64,000 bases of DNA. Source: Puffinus mauretanicus. Taxonomy: Eukaryota; Chordata; Aves; Procellariiformes; Procellariidae. The notes beneath the pieces were generated by a model. The model was not told where the DNA came from, did not search any database, and saw only the letters and a program-made list of their open reading frames with translations. The stretch's first letter is position 1. The number at the start of each line of letters is the position of its first letter. The translations under genes were made by a program, and so were the position numbers. Shown here in pieces: positions 38,430-51,200 of this stretch. The stretch lies in contig JAJKFH010001865.1 in NCBI GenBank assembly GCA_023333565.1, positions 2,046,001 through 2,110,000 of the forward strand. The letters are read 5' to 3'.

Positions 38430-39836
38430 GGGGATGGAAGAAATGGATCTAGTCCAACACCCCAGCTCCAATTAGAGTAGGTTGCTCAGGCCTTCTCCAG
38501 TTGGGTTTTGATTATCTCCAAGGATGGAGACTCCACAACCTCTCTAAGTAATCCGTTCCAGTCATCAGCCACCCTTGCAGTATAAAAGGTTCTGTTATGT
38601 TTAAGTGTAATTTCCTGGATTTCCACTTGTGCCCATTGCCTCTTGTCCTATTACTGGGCCCCTCAGAGAAGAGTCTAGCTCTGTCTTCTTTACTCTTTCC
38701 TATTAGGTATTTATACACTTTGATAAGATCCCCCCTGAGCCTTCTGCTTTCCAGGCTAAGCAGTCTCAGGTTGCTCCTTGTATGTCGGATCCTCCAAGTC
38801 CCTTAACCATCTTCATGACCCTTTGGTGGACTGACTCCAGTACGCCCATCTCTCTCTTGTACTGGGGAGCCCAGAACTGCACCCAGCACTCCGGATGCGG
38901 TCTCACCAAGGGCTGAGTAGAGGGGAAGGATCACCTCCCTCAACCTTCTGGCAGTGCTCTTCCTACTGCAGCCCAGGATGCCATTGGGCTTCTTTGCTGC
39001 AACAGGGTACTTTGCAGGCTTGTTGGCCACCAGGACTCACAGGTCCTTTTCTGCAAAGCTGGTCCCCAGCCAGTCAGCCCTCAGCTTGTACTGGTGCATG
39101 GTGTTATATCTTCAAAGGTGCAGGACTTTGTGCTTTCCTTTGTTGAACTTCATGAGATTCCTATCGGCCTATTGGTCCAGCCTGTCAAGGACCTCTGAAT
39201 GGCAACACAACCTTCTAGTGTATCAATTTTGTATCATCTGCAAATTTGCTGAGGATGGACTCCTTCCCATTGCCTAAGACATTAATGAAGAGGTTAAACA
39301 GTATTGGCCCCAGTACTTATCCCTGGGGTGCACCGCTTGTGACTGGCCTCCTGCTGGACTTCATGTTGCCAATCACAACCCTGTAAGTCTGGCAGTTCAG
39401 CCAGTTTTCAGCCCATGTCACTGTCTATTTAGCTAGTCTGTATTTTATCAGTTTGTCTATGAAGATGTTATGGGAGACAGCGTTAAAAACCTTTCTAAAG
39501 TCAAGGTAAGAAACGTCCACTGCTCTCCCCTCATCCATGAAACTACTCATCACATTGTAGAAGACTATCAGTTTGCTCAAGCACAATTTACCTTTCATAA
39601 ATCCATACTGACTAGTCTCAATTGCCTTCTTGTCTTTAGCATACCTTGAAATTGTTTCCAGGATTACTTGTTCCATCACCTTTCTGGGCGCTGAGGTGAG
39701 GCTGGCCAGCCCATAGCTCCTCACATCCTGCTGCTTGCCTTTCTTGAAGATAGCAGTGATGGTTGCTTTCTGCCAGTCCTCAGGCACCTCCCCCAGTTGC
39801 CATGACCTTTTGAAGACAATCGAAAATGGCCTTGAT
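38430..39836 (-). mobile_element. Older CR1 copy with part of the RT domain
   Basis: About 1.4 kb of CR1 in reverse orientation, from a 3' UTR-like block (plus-strand ATGGAAGAAATGGATCTAGTCC near 38435) to an edge near 39836. The minus strand encodes, with many lesions, the fingers/palm part of the RT. At 39425-39787 an open frame of 120 codons carries a PEDWQKATITAIFKKGK motif, a QYGFMKGK motif and a YLDFRKVFNAVSHN motif. The last corresponds to the catalytic YLDFSKAFDTVSH block, with substitutions at two usually conserved positions. Farther 3' (38803-39030) a fragment resembles the CR1 C-terminal AAKKPNGILGC region, in another frame. It lacks the ATTCTATG repeat and looks more diverged than the 27.9-kb and 44-45-kb copies, consistent with an older subfamily. 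Not functional. Confidence 0.88.
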
Positions 39837-41043
39837 AAGGGGGGAAGTATAAAAATGAATCTAGCTGCTTTGGTTATGTGTTGTCTATCTGCCTGTTTGC
39901 CTTGAACTTAAGTAAGTCAGCCATTTCAAACATAATCACATAGATTTAAAGAGACACAGCTTTTGTATGCAGTTTTCAAGATATGTTATTCACTTGTATT
40001 AAAACGTGAAGTGGTGGAGTTTGACTCTGCCTCTAAGACCAGATTCTTGCTGGTGCTGATCAGTATTGTCTTTAATGGCATTATACAAATAAGAACATGA
40101 TATAGGGGACAGCTATTTATGTGATTATAACTATTCACTGTAGATGTTTTTGATTCTCTGGCAACATGCAAAACCAATCATCTGTTTCTTTCTCTGCAGT
40201 TACATAAACACTGAACATCTTGACCCTTCTTTGTGAGAAAAGTGATGTCTTGAAAATACCCATCTGTGGTATTAATGCTCAGCAGCTGTGATCTTTTTGT
40301 GGATAAATAAAAATTCATGTACCCATCCGTGATATCTGTGGTATTTCTGATACCTGGTTCTTTCAACAAGACTGTATCATGGGAATCTATTTAAGAAATT
40401 CAATTGCTGCCCAGCCTCAACAAAACATTATGTTTCTAACTTTAAGTGACTGTTATTTTCCCTTAACAACCCTGCCTCCCCTTGCCTGGGCAATTAAATA
40501 ATTGAAAAAGAATGCACAAGGGTTCTATTTTTAGTTCTCATATAAGCTTTTAAGCCTATTATACTTAAATACAAACTTATAAATTGTTTTTGGGAGCGTT
40601 AAACATCTACAACTTCAGATAACATTGTTTATGATGAACATGCCTTTAAACTAGGCCTGAAGATCTCTGCTTTGATAGCAAGCTGAAATATTTAAAATTA
40701 GTGGTCTTTCAGCAGCTTTTTGTTTAAACTTTATTGTGTCTCCTAAGCTGTGGACTTAGCCTAGTGATGCTTTATTCATTAGGAAGTATCTTGCAAGTCC
40801 TTCAGAAGGGTCAGTTTAAAAGGTGAAGCAAACAGCTAGTGTCTGAGTATCAAGCAGCAGAAAAGGAGATTGTTTTCTAGAAAGACAAAATCGGTCTTTT
40901 TCTTCCTTAATAGTGTCTACAATATTATCCCTTTTGAAGATTAACTTGTATTTATATAAAAAACATGAAGAAATTCATACGACATGTTGCATTTTATTTC
41001 TCTAGAACTAGGTTACATGACTGGTTGATGTGAGCAGGGATAA
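39837..41043. other. AT-rich non-coding DNA, no gene seen
   Basis: No recognisable gene, RNA or transposon between the CR1 copy and the collapsed LTR. The open frames here (39986-40177, 40178-40369, minus strand) are short and unsupported. Confidence 0.55.
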
Positions 41044-41048
41044 CAAGT

Positions 41049-41147
41049 TGTCGTGGTTTAACCTGTGTTATCAACATTCTTCTCATATTGAATTCAAAAC
41101 ACAGCACTAGCAAGAAATTTAACTCTATCCCAGCCGAAACCAGGACA
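41049..41147 (-). mobile_element. ERVL-type solo LTR collapsed by internal deletion
   Basis: Only 99 bp long, this segment has both termini of the LTR family found at 42012-42560. On the plus strand it starts TGTCGTGGTTTAACC and ends GAAACCAGGACA. About 450 bp of the LTR interior is missing. The join reads AACC-TG-TGTTATC, and the TG is shared by both sides of the deletion when compared with the 42-kb copy, a 2-bp microhomology. The element is flanked by perfect 5-bp duplications CAAGT (41044-41048 and 41148-41152). It therefore integrated as a normal retroviral LTR and lost its interior afterwards. Confidence 0.9.
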
Positions 41148-41152
41148 CAAGT

Positions 41153-42006
41153 TGTTTCTGAAAGAGCAGAGTTTAATTAAAAAAATCTCTGAGGATTTAT
41201 ACACAATGCATATATTTGGTGTACATGCATATTTATATAGTAGTATAGAGTTTGATACTGCATCAGAATAGTAGTTTTACTTCAGTCAGAACTGATTGAA
41301 ATCACTGATGAAACTTAATAAAATTTAATCAAAGTGCTTAAGACTTGAGAAGAAATTAATATCTATATTAACAGCATCACCAATGTTAATCGTGAGGTAA
41401 TAAAAGCAATAGAAACGGACAATAACCCTCCCCCTCTTTTGCATTAAAGATCATAAACCAGCATTTTTTCATAAGTTCTGTCCATGCTGTAGGAGGTATC
41501 ATGATTAACTGCATGAATGAGCACCTTTGATCCCTATGGAAAAGGGATTGACTAAAAAGTTAAATATAATTTCTACAAACTTAAATTGGTTGTTTGACTG
41601 CATAATCAGCAGTAGACAGAAGGAGCCAGGTAGAAAATTACTTAGGTATTTCAGTCTTTTAATTCTACTCTCACATATGTTGCAACAATTTCAGAAGGAG
41701 ATATTGGCCTAGTTGACCAATGAGAAAGTGATACAGTGATGTATATGTCCTCTGTGTTGTAGATTAAATAAGCAATAGTAATTCAGCTTTCTATAGGGAT
41801 AAAATCCGGGAGTCAGAAGCATATCACTGTGTTGATAAGGTGAATTGAACTTTATGATTCTAAAGCTGCAGCAGACATTGAATTTTGGATGGTTTTAAAA
41901 GCAGTTGCAGGTAGATTAGACAGGGTAATAGCTCTGTTTTCTGATTATTCTTTAGTAATCTTGTTCTTAGTTGGACAGCTGTAATTTTTCAGGATCTTGA
42001 GGTTTT
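41153..42006. other. AT-rich non-coding DNA, no gene seen
   Basis: Nothing recognisable between the two LTRs. It holds no internal retroviral sequence, so the LTRs at 41.05 and 42.01 kb are not the two ends of one provirus, as their separate target duplications also show. Confidence 0.6.
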
Positions 42007-42011
42007 GCTTT

Positions 42012-42560
42012 TGTTGTGGTTTAACCTGGCAGGCAGCTAAACACCACACAGCTGTTCCCTTACTTCCCCACAGTGGGATGAGGGAGAGAATCAGAAAAAA
42101 GGTAAAACCCTTGAGTTGTGATAAAGACAATTTAGTAAGACAGAAAAGGAAGGGAAAATAGTAATAATGATAAAAAAATATACAAAGCAAGTGATGCACA
42201 ATGTTGCTCACCACCTGCTGACGAATGCTCAGCCAGTTCCTGAGCAGGAGCCGCGCCCTGCCCCAGCCAACTCCCCTCAGTTTTTTGTTCAGCATGATGT
42301 CATATGGTATGGAATATCCCTTTGGTCAGTTGGGGTCAGCTATCCTGGCTGTGTCCCCTCCCAGCTTCTTGTGCACCTCCAGCCTCCTCGCTGGCAGGGC
42401 AGTATGAGAAACTGAAAGTCCTTGACTTAGTGTAAGCATTATGTAGCAACAACTAAAACATTAGTGTGTTATCAACATTATTCTCATTCTAAATCCAAAA
42501 CACAGCACTATACCAACTGCTAGGAAAAAAATTAACTCTATCCCAGACGAAACCAAGACA
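42012..42560 (-). mobile_element. Solo LTR of avian ERVL-type endogenous retrovirus
   Basis: A 549-bp LTR on the minus strand. Plus-strand sequence begins TGTTGTGGTTTAACCTGG and ends GAAACCAAGACA, the reverse complement of the LTR family at 56577-57157. Perfect 5-bp target duplications GCTTT flank it (42007-42011 and 42561-42565). A 5-bp duplication is the usual integrase signature of class III (ERVL) elements. The region corresponding to the TATA box of the 56.8-kb LTR is altered here, and the poly(A) hexamer position reads as a degenerate ACTAAAT in element sense. The single LTR reflects recombination between the two LTRs of a former provirus. Confidence 0.93.
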
Positions 42561-42565
42561 GCTTT

Positions 42566-43749
42566 GTAGTCCTCAGAAACAAGCTGTACGCAGTACACCT
42601 GTTGTCAGGTGCCCAGTCTCTTTGGAAGACGTATCTATGTTGGATGTCACAACATTTAAAGTAAACCTCAACAGCAATAAAGTCTTCCAACCTCAGACCC
42701 TATGCTTTAGATGTCTGTGTTTTGCAAAATTACTTCTCTGTCTCTCAACTACCATTAAAATCTGAACGTGCTGCTCACTTTCCACTTACTTTGGCCAAAA
42801 TACATTTTTTTACACATCATTTTGTATGAAGGACAGCTATGAGGTGTACTTCTGTGTCTTGGATTGAACATAAACAATATTTGCATAACTTTTCTTGATT
42901 TCAGTTTTCTCATATCCCTTAGAGTTATTTTTTGGATTTTTTTTTTTTTTAATTTGGATTTCCGTAAACAACCAAGCTAAAAAAAGAATCCTTCTACCTG
43001 CTGTCCTTCTCTACCACCAAACCCTCTCCAGATCAGTTCCAAACAAATCTGACGGAGATTTAAGGGTTTCAAATTAATTACATTTTTACAAATTTCACTA
43101 AAGGTGGATATCTAGATGCACAGCACAGGTTCTATTAATGTGCCTACTGAGGGAGAAGCTGCAGTAGGTTTATGTTATTTATTGACTGTCAGGGTGTCCA
43201 GAAAGAAGAAAGACTTCTGGAGTTTTCTAACCACTAGACAACGTCATTTGGACTGCTCATTTTTTTGGATGTCAAAGTGAGCTCCAGAAAACCAAATTCT
43301 TTTGTTCTGGTCTTATTTTTTAGCTTTTTAAGAATAACAATTATATGTTAGTTTCCTGTTGTGGGTATTTATCTGGAGGTTTTATTAGAACTTCTGGTAT
43401 CATCCAGCATGAGGCTCTTCAGAAAATTCATCAAGTTATTTTCTGAGTCCAAACAGTGATATGAATATCTTAAAAATGATTGATACTGTGAAAACTCTAA
43501 ATTACGGTAGGTGAGATTTCTCTTATGCACAGACTTTTAGTTACTAGACTTTGAACATGCTCTAATATCTATTTTAAAGGAGCTGTAGTTTCAAGTGTTG
43601 GAATCACCTTTGAACATAAGCAAATATTCACAAACATTTCTGTCAAACACAAGTTGCATGCCTAGTGGTCAGGCTGGCCAAGCCCTGCTAACGGTCAGCT
43701 TATAATCAAATGAAATAAACTTCCTCCTGAGATCTCATGTGCAAATGGA
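42566..43749. other. AT-rich non-coding DNA, no gene seen
   Basis: No gene or transposon recognised. It includes a T-rich run around 42938-42952. Confidence 0.55.
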
Positions 43750-44216
43750 CCCTCTCAGAGGAGGGCAACGAAAATGATCAAGAGGATGGAATGCCTCTCC
43801 TATGAAGAAAGACTGAGAGAGTTGGGGTTGTTCAGCCTGGAGAAGAGAAGGCTCCAGGGAGACCTTACTGCAGCCTTTCAGTACTTAAAGGGGGCTTATA
43901 AGAAAGATGGGAACAAACTTTTTTAGCAGGGCCTGTTGCGACAGAACAAGGGGGGATGGTTTTAAACTAAAAGAGGGTAGATTTAAACTAGATAGAAAGA
44001 AGAAATTTTTTACAATGAGGATGGTGAAACACTGGAACAGGTTGCCCAGAGAGGTCGTAGATGCCCCACCCCTGGAAACATTCAAGGTCAGGTTGGACAG
44101 AGCTCTGAGCAACCTGATCTAGTTGAAGATGTCCCTGCCCATGGCAGGGGTATTGGACTAGATGACCTTTAAAGGTTCCTTCCAACCCAAACTATTCTAT
44201 GATTCTATGATTCTAA
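43750..44216 (+). mobile_element. CR1 retrotransposon, 3'-end fragment
   Basis: A forward-strand, 5'-truncated CR1 of about 465 bp. It starts within the block GGAGGGCAACGAAAATGATC and covers the C-terminal part of ORF2. In one frame (43907-44122) it reads from DRTRGDGFKLKEGRF to [12 protein letters not shown] and ALSNLI, while the 5' part lies in another frame, so the coding sequence is broken. The 3' UTR has CCTGCCCATGGCAGGGGTATTGG and ends with a short run of the CTATGATT repeat. It resembles the 27.97-kb copy in its 3' UTR. Confidence 0.93.
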
Positions 44217-44644
44217 GTAGGTACATTCAACACATGAACTGCTGGAACAAAGTGATGAACCATGGGGTATACAAATCTGAAGTTTAAGCCAAAGTTATAG
44301 TCTGGATGATCTGTTTTTGCCAAATCTTCTGTGCTTGCTACAGCAAAGAAGAATGATATGGATGAATTTGAGGATAACAGTAAAGTAACAACATTACTAA
44401 TGATGAAAACTATGAGGAGCAAGCTGGAAGAAAGCATAAGGACCTGTTTGAGTAAAATGAATATGAAGGATGGAGTCATGGTCTAGGCAGTTGGACGTTT
44501 GTTGATTTAGGATGGAGTATGGTAGGTAGGGAGACAACAAACTGCCCCGGTAGCATGCAGTGAGGAAAACCAGAATGTGTGTTGCCTGCTGCCTATCTCC
44601 CTTTTTTGTCAGACTGGTTCAAAAACTGGTGAGTTGTTGTTTTT
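44217..44644. other. Spacer between two CR1 copies
   Basis: About 430 bp of AT-rich sequence without recognisable features lies between two forward-strand CR1 fragments. Confidence 0.55.
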
Positions 44645-45147
44645 TGGGCGCCTCACTACAAGAAGGACATTGAGGTGCTGGAGTGTGTCCAGAGAAGGGC
44701 AACGAAGCTGGTGAAGGGCCTGGAGCACAAGTCTTATGAGGAGCGGCTGAGGGAACTGGGACTGTTTAGTCTGGAGAAGAGGAGGCTGAGGGGAGACCTC
44801 ATTATGCTCTACAACTACCTGAAGGGAGGTTGTAGCGAGGTGGGGGTTGGTCTCTTCTCCCAAGTAACTAGTGATAGGATGAGAGGAAATGGCCTCAAGT
44901 TGTGCCAAGGGAAGTTTAGATTGGACATTGGGAGAAATTTCTTTACTGAAAGAGTGGTCAGGCCTTGGAACAGGCTGCCCAGGGAAGTGGTTGGGTCACC
45001 ATCCCTGGAAGTATTTAAAAGACGTGTAGATGAGGCGCTTAGGGACATGGTGTAGTGGGCATGGTGGTGTTGGGTTGACTGTTGGACTCGATGATCTTAG
45101 AGGTCTTTTCCAACCTTAATGATTCTATGATTGTATGATTCTATGAT
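44645..45147 (+). mobile_element. CR1 retrotransposon, 3' end with open ORF2 C-terminus
   Basis: A forward-strand, 5'-truncated CR1 of about 500 bp. From 44675 to 45055 it keeps one uninterrupted frame of 126 codons that covers the C-terminal portion of ORF2, with [19 protein letters not shown] near the start, then [20 protein letters not shown] and [17 protein letters not shown]. The 3' UTR contains GTTGGACTCGATGATCTTAG and TTTTCCAACCTTAATG, followed by three ATTCTATGAT-like repeats (one as ATTGTATGAT). This frame has lost its start and the RT active site, so it cannot act, but the absence of lesions suggests a relatively young insertion. The fragment at 61113-61246 belongs to the same subfamily. 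Confidence 0.95.
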
Positions 45148-45211
45148 AATGGGTGGGATTTTCTTGTTTGTTATTCATATACTTCTTGATGAATACAAGT
45201 GAGGCAATTGG

Positions 45212-45291
45212 CCCTGCTTGAGCGGGAGGGGGGTGGACAAGGCAACCTCCAGAGGTCCCTTCCAACCAAAACCATTCTGTGATTCTGTGAA
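45212..45291 (+). mobile_element. CR1 3'-UTR fragment
   Basis: Eighty bases match the very 3' end of a CR1 of the 20-kb type: CCCTGCTTGAGCGGGAGG, then CCTCCAGAGGTCCCTTCCAACC and the terminal ATTCTGTGATTCTGTGA. It begins 65 bp after the previous CR1 ends, in the same orientation. It is an extremely short 5'-truncated copy with no coding content. Confidence 0.88.
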
Positions 45292-48200
45292 AAATGGATT
45301 TTGCAAGGTCAGAAAAAAAGATGTTGCAGTAAGAACTCCAAATGTGAGTCTACTGAAGAATTACAGTCTTACCCGTGTACAAAATTGCATTTTCAGATGC
45401 TGTGTGGGAAGAACTGAATATGATGTCTCAAAAATCATATCCACGTGTCTCCAAGATGAGACCACAGTTAATGACCACCAGTTAGTGACAAGATGGTGGT
45501 GCTTCTCTTTCTCAGTCAAAATAGATGTGATACAGAAAGGAACTGATGGTATATAAGATAGCATCACTGTGCAGAAAGTACTGAGACTACGTGGTTAATG
45601 TGTTGTTGATAAACTATCTAGGATAATGCTCAGGGCATCAGATTACATTATTAATGCTACACTGAAAGGCATATCGAGAGGCTTTTGTGGTTTATGAAGT
45701 AAACTGTTTTCACTTAGTAGTAAATACAAGATGATGATGCAGGCAAATAGTAATCATGAAACCACAGCAAAGAAGCTTCAAAAATGCCAATGCATACACA
45801 ATGAAATTAGAGGGAAAATCACTCATTTTCAGAATCCTTTATTTTCTTTTTCATACAAAATAAAGCTTTGATCAGAGGTGTATCTGGCTATGACATAAGT
45901 AGACTATTGCCCCAAACTATCAGTCACTTGTGACTTTCTGTATTGGGAGAACCGACCCTTTTAGAATGGGTCTTGCAAACTTTGGGAGACTGAGATCTTG
46001 ACAGCGAAGAGGAAACCACAAGGTCTCCAAGCTATTGGCCAAACTAAAGAGCACTTCCTAGTTAGCATAAGCCCACACTAAAATACTAGATGCTAAACCC
46101 CAGAGTTAAGAATTTTAGGAACCTTGATTCACTGTTACAAGCATTTCCCTGTCCTTAAAGAAAAAAATGTAGAATTTTTTCACTTGTAGAAATGAATAGG
46201 TAGATTGCAGCTGTTAGTCTCTGCCCACATGGGACAAAGGGCATACTTTTCCTCAGGAAATGAGAGCTAGCACTTATTCCTTATGATAACTAATAAAAAT
46301 CCTTTTAACCAAAGAAAATCCTTAAGACAGACACATACATTTTCTGTCCTGCTACTGTGGTCTAGGTAAGAACTTGATAGTAGTCCAAATGCTTTCTCTG
46401 AGAAGTATTTGATGATAGAAGTTCATCTGCTCTGATTTTCTATATCCATGTTGGAAGATTCAAAGGAAAACTACTTTTCCTGGTTTTGTAAGACTTTTTT
46501 TCTAGAAATAAAAAGGAATTACCTTTATAGTAGAGAGATCTATCCTTTTATCCCTAAACCCTGGTGCTGGTGTTTCCGTGTATTGAAGCCAAATGATTTC
46601 TTGGAACATGTTCAGACTTGCTTTTTCTAGTGTCTTCAGTATCCTATGCACAGATTTTTTCCTCTCAAGTGTTAGGATTATATTGATTTGGAAGGAAACT
46701 GCTTTAAAGTTGACCATGTCTTTACCATTCTATTAATTTTTTTAAAAAGTCAACAACGATAAAAATAATAAGAATAATAAACTCCTTGACTTCATTCAAA
46801 CTTGAAACTCAAAACTTGACTAAAAAGACAAAGTATCATCACTTTGCTTACCTCGGAGGCCATTCCTGAAAGATACTTTCATTTGTTAAGGAAAAAACTG
46901 ATACTTTAGGCTCTGGAGCTCTGGAAACTTCCACATTGTGCTACTTAATGTCTAAACTTCTGAATGAGGTTTCTAAAATGCCTGGAAAATTTGGAATACA
47001 CTTTGAGAATGAGTCATGGGAAGTATTTTAAATATGCTTATCATTTAGGCGCTAAATTAAGTGACTAACTTGCAAGAATCATTCCTTACTAAGGTGCTAT
47101 GCTTTTTCACGTATTTTATGTAGACCATATATGTTATGTACTTTCTCTGATTAGTCACAGCAATCTCTTAGTTTCTTGTCATATTTTTTCCCCGTATTAA
47201 CTCAAAATCCTGATCTTTCTTACTACAGAAATGATAACCAGTTCCTAGGTCTTGTTTTACTTGAAAGTATTCCAGAACAAGCTTTTAGAATGATATTCCT
47301 GTGGGTACACAAAATTCTGCAGCTCACTGGACTAGAGAGCTTTTGACATTCTCCCTGCCACTCCACACAGCACAGCTCCTCGTTTGTATCAAGCTGCCAA
47401 TATTCTTTATGCACCTACTATCCTAGGATCACCTTGCCTGTATACTTATTCAAAAGCTCTCAATTATTCATAAACCATTTTGTATCTCTCTTTGTACCAC
47501 ATGCTATTATTAGCTTCATTCAGTGCTGTTTGTGAGTCTAGTCATATGGCATGTCTTGGATTTTTTTGCCCTGTGGGAAGGCAATCCTTCCTGCACAGCA
47601 GTCAAGACCTATGAACAACTATCATAGCAAATGGTAGCAGAATGTGAGTTAGAGCAAAACTGAAGCTCTTCAGTCAAGTTATAGTTGGGCAACTACAAGT
47701 AGTGCTCCTACTGTATGTGCTGAGAGAAGGTGACTGTAACTCTGCAAGAGATGTTGCCACCTAGTTCTGTCACAGAGTTTTGCACTGATGGGGGCAGGAC
47801 CTTGAATCCAATTAACTTACCTTCCTCTGCCAGTTCCCACCTTCTGAGAAGGCACAGATCTATGAGACATCAGACTCTTATCTGGCACATTACATCTTGA
47901 AGGAGAAACCCGTGTTTTCTAGGTTCTAGAAATCCAGGTAGAGACTGCTGTGGAGCAGTCCTGCTGGAAGATATAAGAGAAACTGCAATAAAATCCAGTA
48001 GGTGCATTTAATAAACTAGTTCCAAAGGATGGCCAAACACTTCTATTTCTGGTGTGTTGGTCTATATTGGTCTATATGCCTCTTTATGTGCATAGTTTCT
48101 TACCAAAGCCAGATGCTTATTGTTTGCTTATTAAAACTAGAAAATCAACTATGTAGCTGACCAAGTATGCTGCTCATTCCTCGTCTTGGTGGAAGGCTTA

Positions 48201-51200
48201 ATTTTTTCTGTTTGGCTGGCTGCTTACCCCAAGATGGAGGTAACCATCAGTATTAAATGCAATGAATGGCATTGTTGCTTGATTGCTTTTGCAACAGACA
48301 AGAAAGCAAGGGAGGAAAAGTATTTTGGTACACAGTTTGATTAGTGTTTTGAGCTCTGAGTTATACTGTATGCTTAATTTTGGCAGTTCACCTTGAGACT
48401 GTGAATAAAACTCTCTGCATCTTGAAAGGTAATAATAACCACCAATTTTGTTTACTAAACAAGAGTCTTGTGAAAAAAAGATAAGGCAAGATGTCCACTA
48501 CCTCTTGTCTGCTTCCCTTTTTGCCTACTATTCTCAATTTCCTATTGGGTTTGGTCAGACAGAGTAAGGGTAAAGCAACTTATGGCATAGCTGTTTCTTC
48601 TGATTAACAGCTACATGATAGTTCTTACTGTCTAAGTACTCCAAGCATCATGACCCTTGGGTATGCTGGTGTAACAGCAAAACAGCTGATTTTTATATAT
48701 TTGGAAACTTTGTTCCATTGGAAGAATTGTGATTTCTTAAATTAAAAGAATGCTGAGAGATGTTCCCTTATCCTGAAATAGCGAACAGTCCAGAGCACTT
48801 GCCTTGTACCCAGAGCAGAGTGGCCCAGGGTGGTATCTTTTACACCAGGTACATCCTTTAACAATGGACTCTTCTATGACGAGGGGACTGTTCCTGGATT
48901 TTCATGATGCTTCACAACATCTCAGAATTTCTCCTGATAAAGAGTGGGGGAAAGCGGAAAAGGCGAAATAACGTCTTACGACATCAAACTTGTTCTCTCT
49001 CTAATTTATCAGCTCCGGGTGGCAGCTTAATTTTGTAATCAAGCAAAAGAACAAACTTTTAGAGCATTTTAGCATTAGAGCATTCAGCATTAGAGATTTA
49101 GAACATTTTAGCATCAGAGTGTTTTGTCAGTGTGCTCAGAAAGCAGAAGAAGGGCTCCTGGAAAAGGCAGAGAGCTTTCAGGAGAGTATTCACATTTAGG
49201 GATGGTAATTTGAACTGGCATGGAATGCAGCAACTCTGCTTGTGAACCTTGAGACACTATTTATGTGTTCTTCACAGATATAATGCCAGCTATCCTTTTT
49301 CTCCCTCTCCCAGATAGTTAGCTGATGCTGTTGTAAAATGCCTTCTCTGGAACAGGAAGAGTCTCCTAAGGCTTTCTCAATGCATTGTTTGTGAACACAG
49401 TGACGGTATGTCACTGTCATGTACTAGGTACATATGTGTACTCAGCTTGTTGGACTTCGTCAGTTTCATGTGTGTTAAGTCCGTCCTGTTGTGTTGAATC
49501 TGACATTCAGCTCATCCACACATACAGCCCAAACCAGCAATGACCAATAAATGTTTACACAAATACAGTTAATTTCCTTCTTCACAGAATACTTTCTGTC
49601 TTCTTACAGCCAGCATTTAAGGTGTGAGAACACCTTCTCATCAGTTTGGCAGATTTTTAGAGGCATCATTTTAATGTGACTGGTATGTCTATAAAGTTTC
49701 TTTCTTTCCTAGTTGTTGGAGAAGCTTTCTCACTTGCTCATAAAGAGTTTGTGCAAAGTGGAACCTATGCTTCAAGAAGCAGATACTGGCTTTTTCTAGC
49801 AGGACTCCTACGTTCCCTTTTGAACCCACAGGTCAATTTTCAGCTAGTTTAGTTAGGTTTTGGATAAACTTCTCTTTCTTATCTGTCATCTAGGAAAACG
49901 TAGAGTATGCTAAGCCTCTTGGAGTGACAAAAGTACCTCCATCATCCTTACTGAACACTGTGGAATGTGGGAGCAAAATGCTCTTCCATTGCCATCAAGC
50001 AGTCCTCTCATTAATCATTACATTTACTTTTCAGGAACTATTCATTATGCTTTATATGCTTTATGCATTATACTATTCAGGAACTTTCCACAGCTCTCAA
50101 ATGGGCCTTAAAACAACCAGAAACATCATGTAGGATTTGTGACTTGGTGCAAGAGAAAGATTAGGTGCTAGATATATCAGGTATTTTGTTTAAATGTAAT
50201 TCAGATAATCAAAGTTCAGAGACTGAGTTCCTTATACTCAGTTCATGGAGAGAGGTTAAGTCTCTGACAAAGAAGCAATTCTGAACTCTTTTACTGTATA
50301 CCTGAAGTGGACAGTCTGAATAACACTTCTGCTACAGCTTAGTATCACTAAGTGTTGCCTGCCTCCAGGAGAATAACTTGAAGCTTATTCTAGCACACTA
50401 AACTGGCTAGCTGTCAATTAGTGGAGGCTGTGATAGTGACCTTCCAAATTGTAATGACCACTTTCTTCACCCTGCTAAGGAAACTGTTGATGTTTGTCTT
50501 CAGCTTCTGTTTCTCAGAGTGAGTTTGCACTGGTTTCTAGAAAAATGACTTTGTCATCACACCATTCCCCTGCAGCTCATGCTAGGTCTGCATTACTATT
50601 GTGTCCAAGCTGAAAGCAGATGTGGTGTTCCACTGAACAATGCTGCTCTGAAAAAAAGTTATGTGGAATCTGGTTGGTCTTATCTTCCTCTGCTATCTCA
50701 CATGAGTTGGACTCATCTGCAGTCAGATGGACTCCTGGCTCCTAAGACCTATAAAACTGCTGATGGTAATGAATGACAAGATTATAACATCTAATAGCAT
50801 CTTCCACATGTTGCTTTACTGCTATCTAAAACCTGGACTGCATTGTTGAAGCAGATGATTTATAAGATACTGGAAGATTTAAGTGAAAGAATTGTTTCCT
50901 TTATCCCTTTTTAAGTCCTAGAATCCAATTAGACATTGTACAGTGGACTGCAAAATAATTACAGAGTGCATACTGTTCACTGGAATACTTGCACCATGCA
51001 AATTTTCCCCCCAAATGCCATGCAGCTGTTCTAAAAGAGCACTGAGCTATGTGGGAACATGGAGATTAGCTTATGCCAAAACACAGTCAGACATATGTGG
51101 ACATAGCTGTAGTAGAGAAAGGTGTGCTTAAAAGTAAGATACTTAACAGAGGTAGGTTACCTTTTACTTTGCTTTCATTACTGAGATATTTCAACACCTA

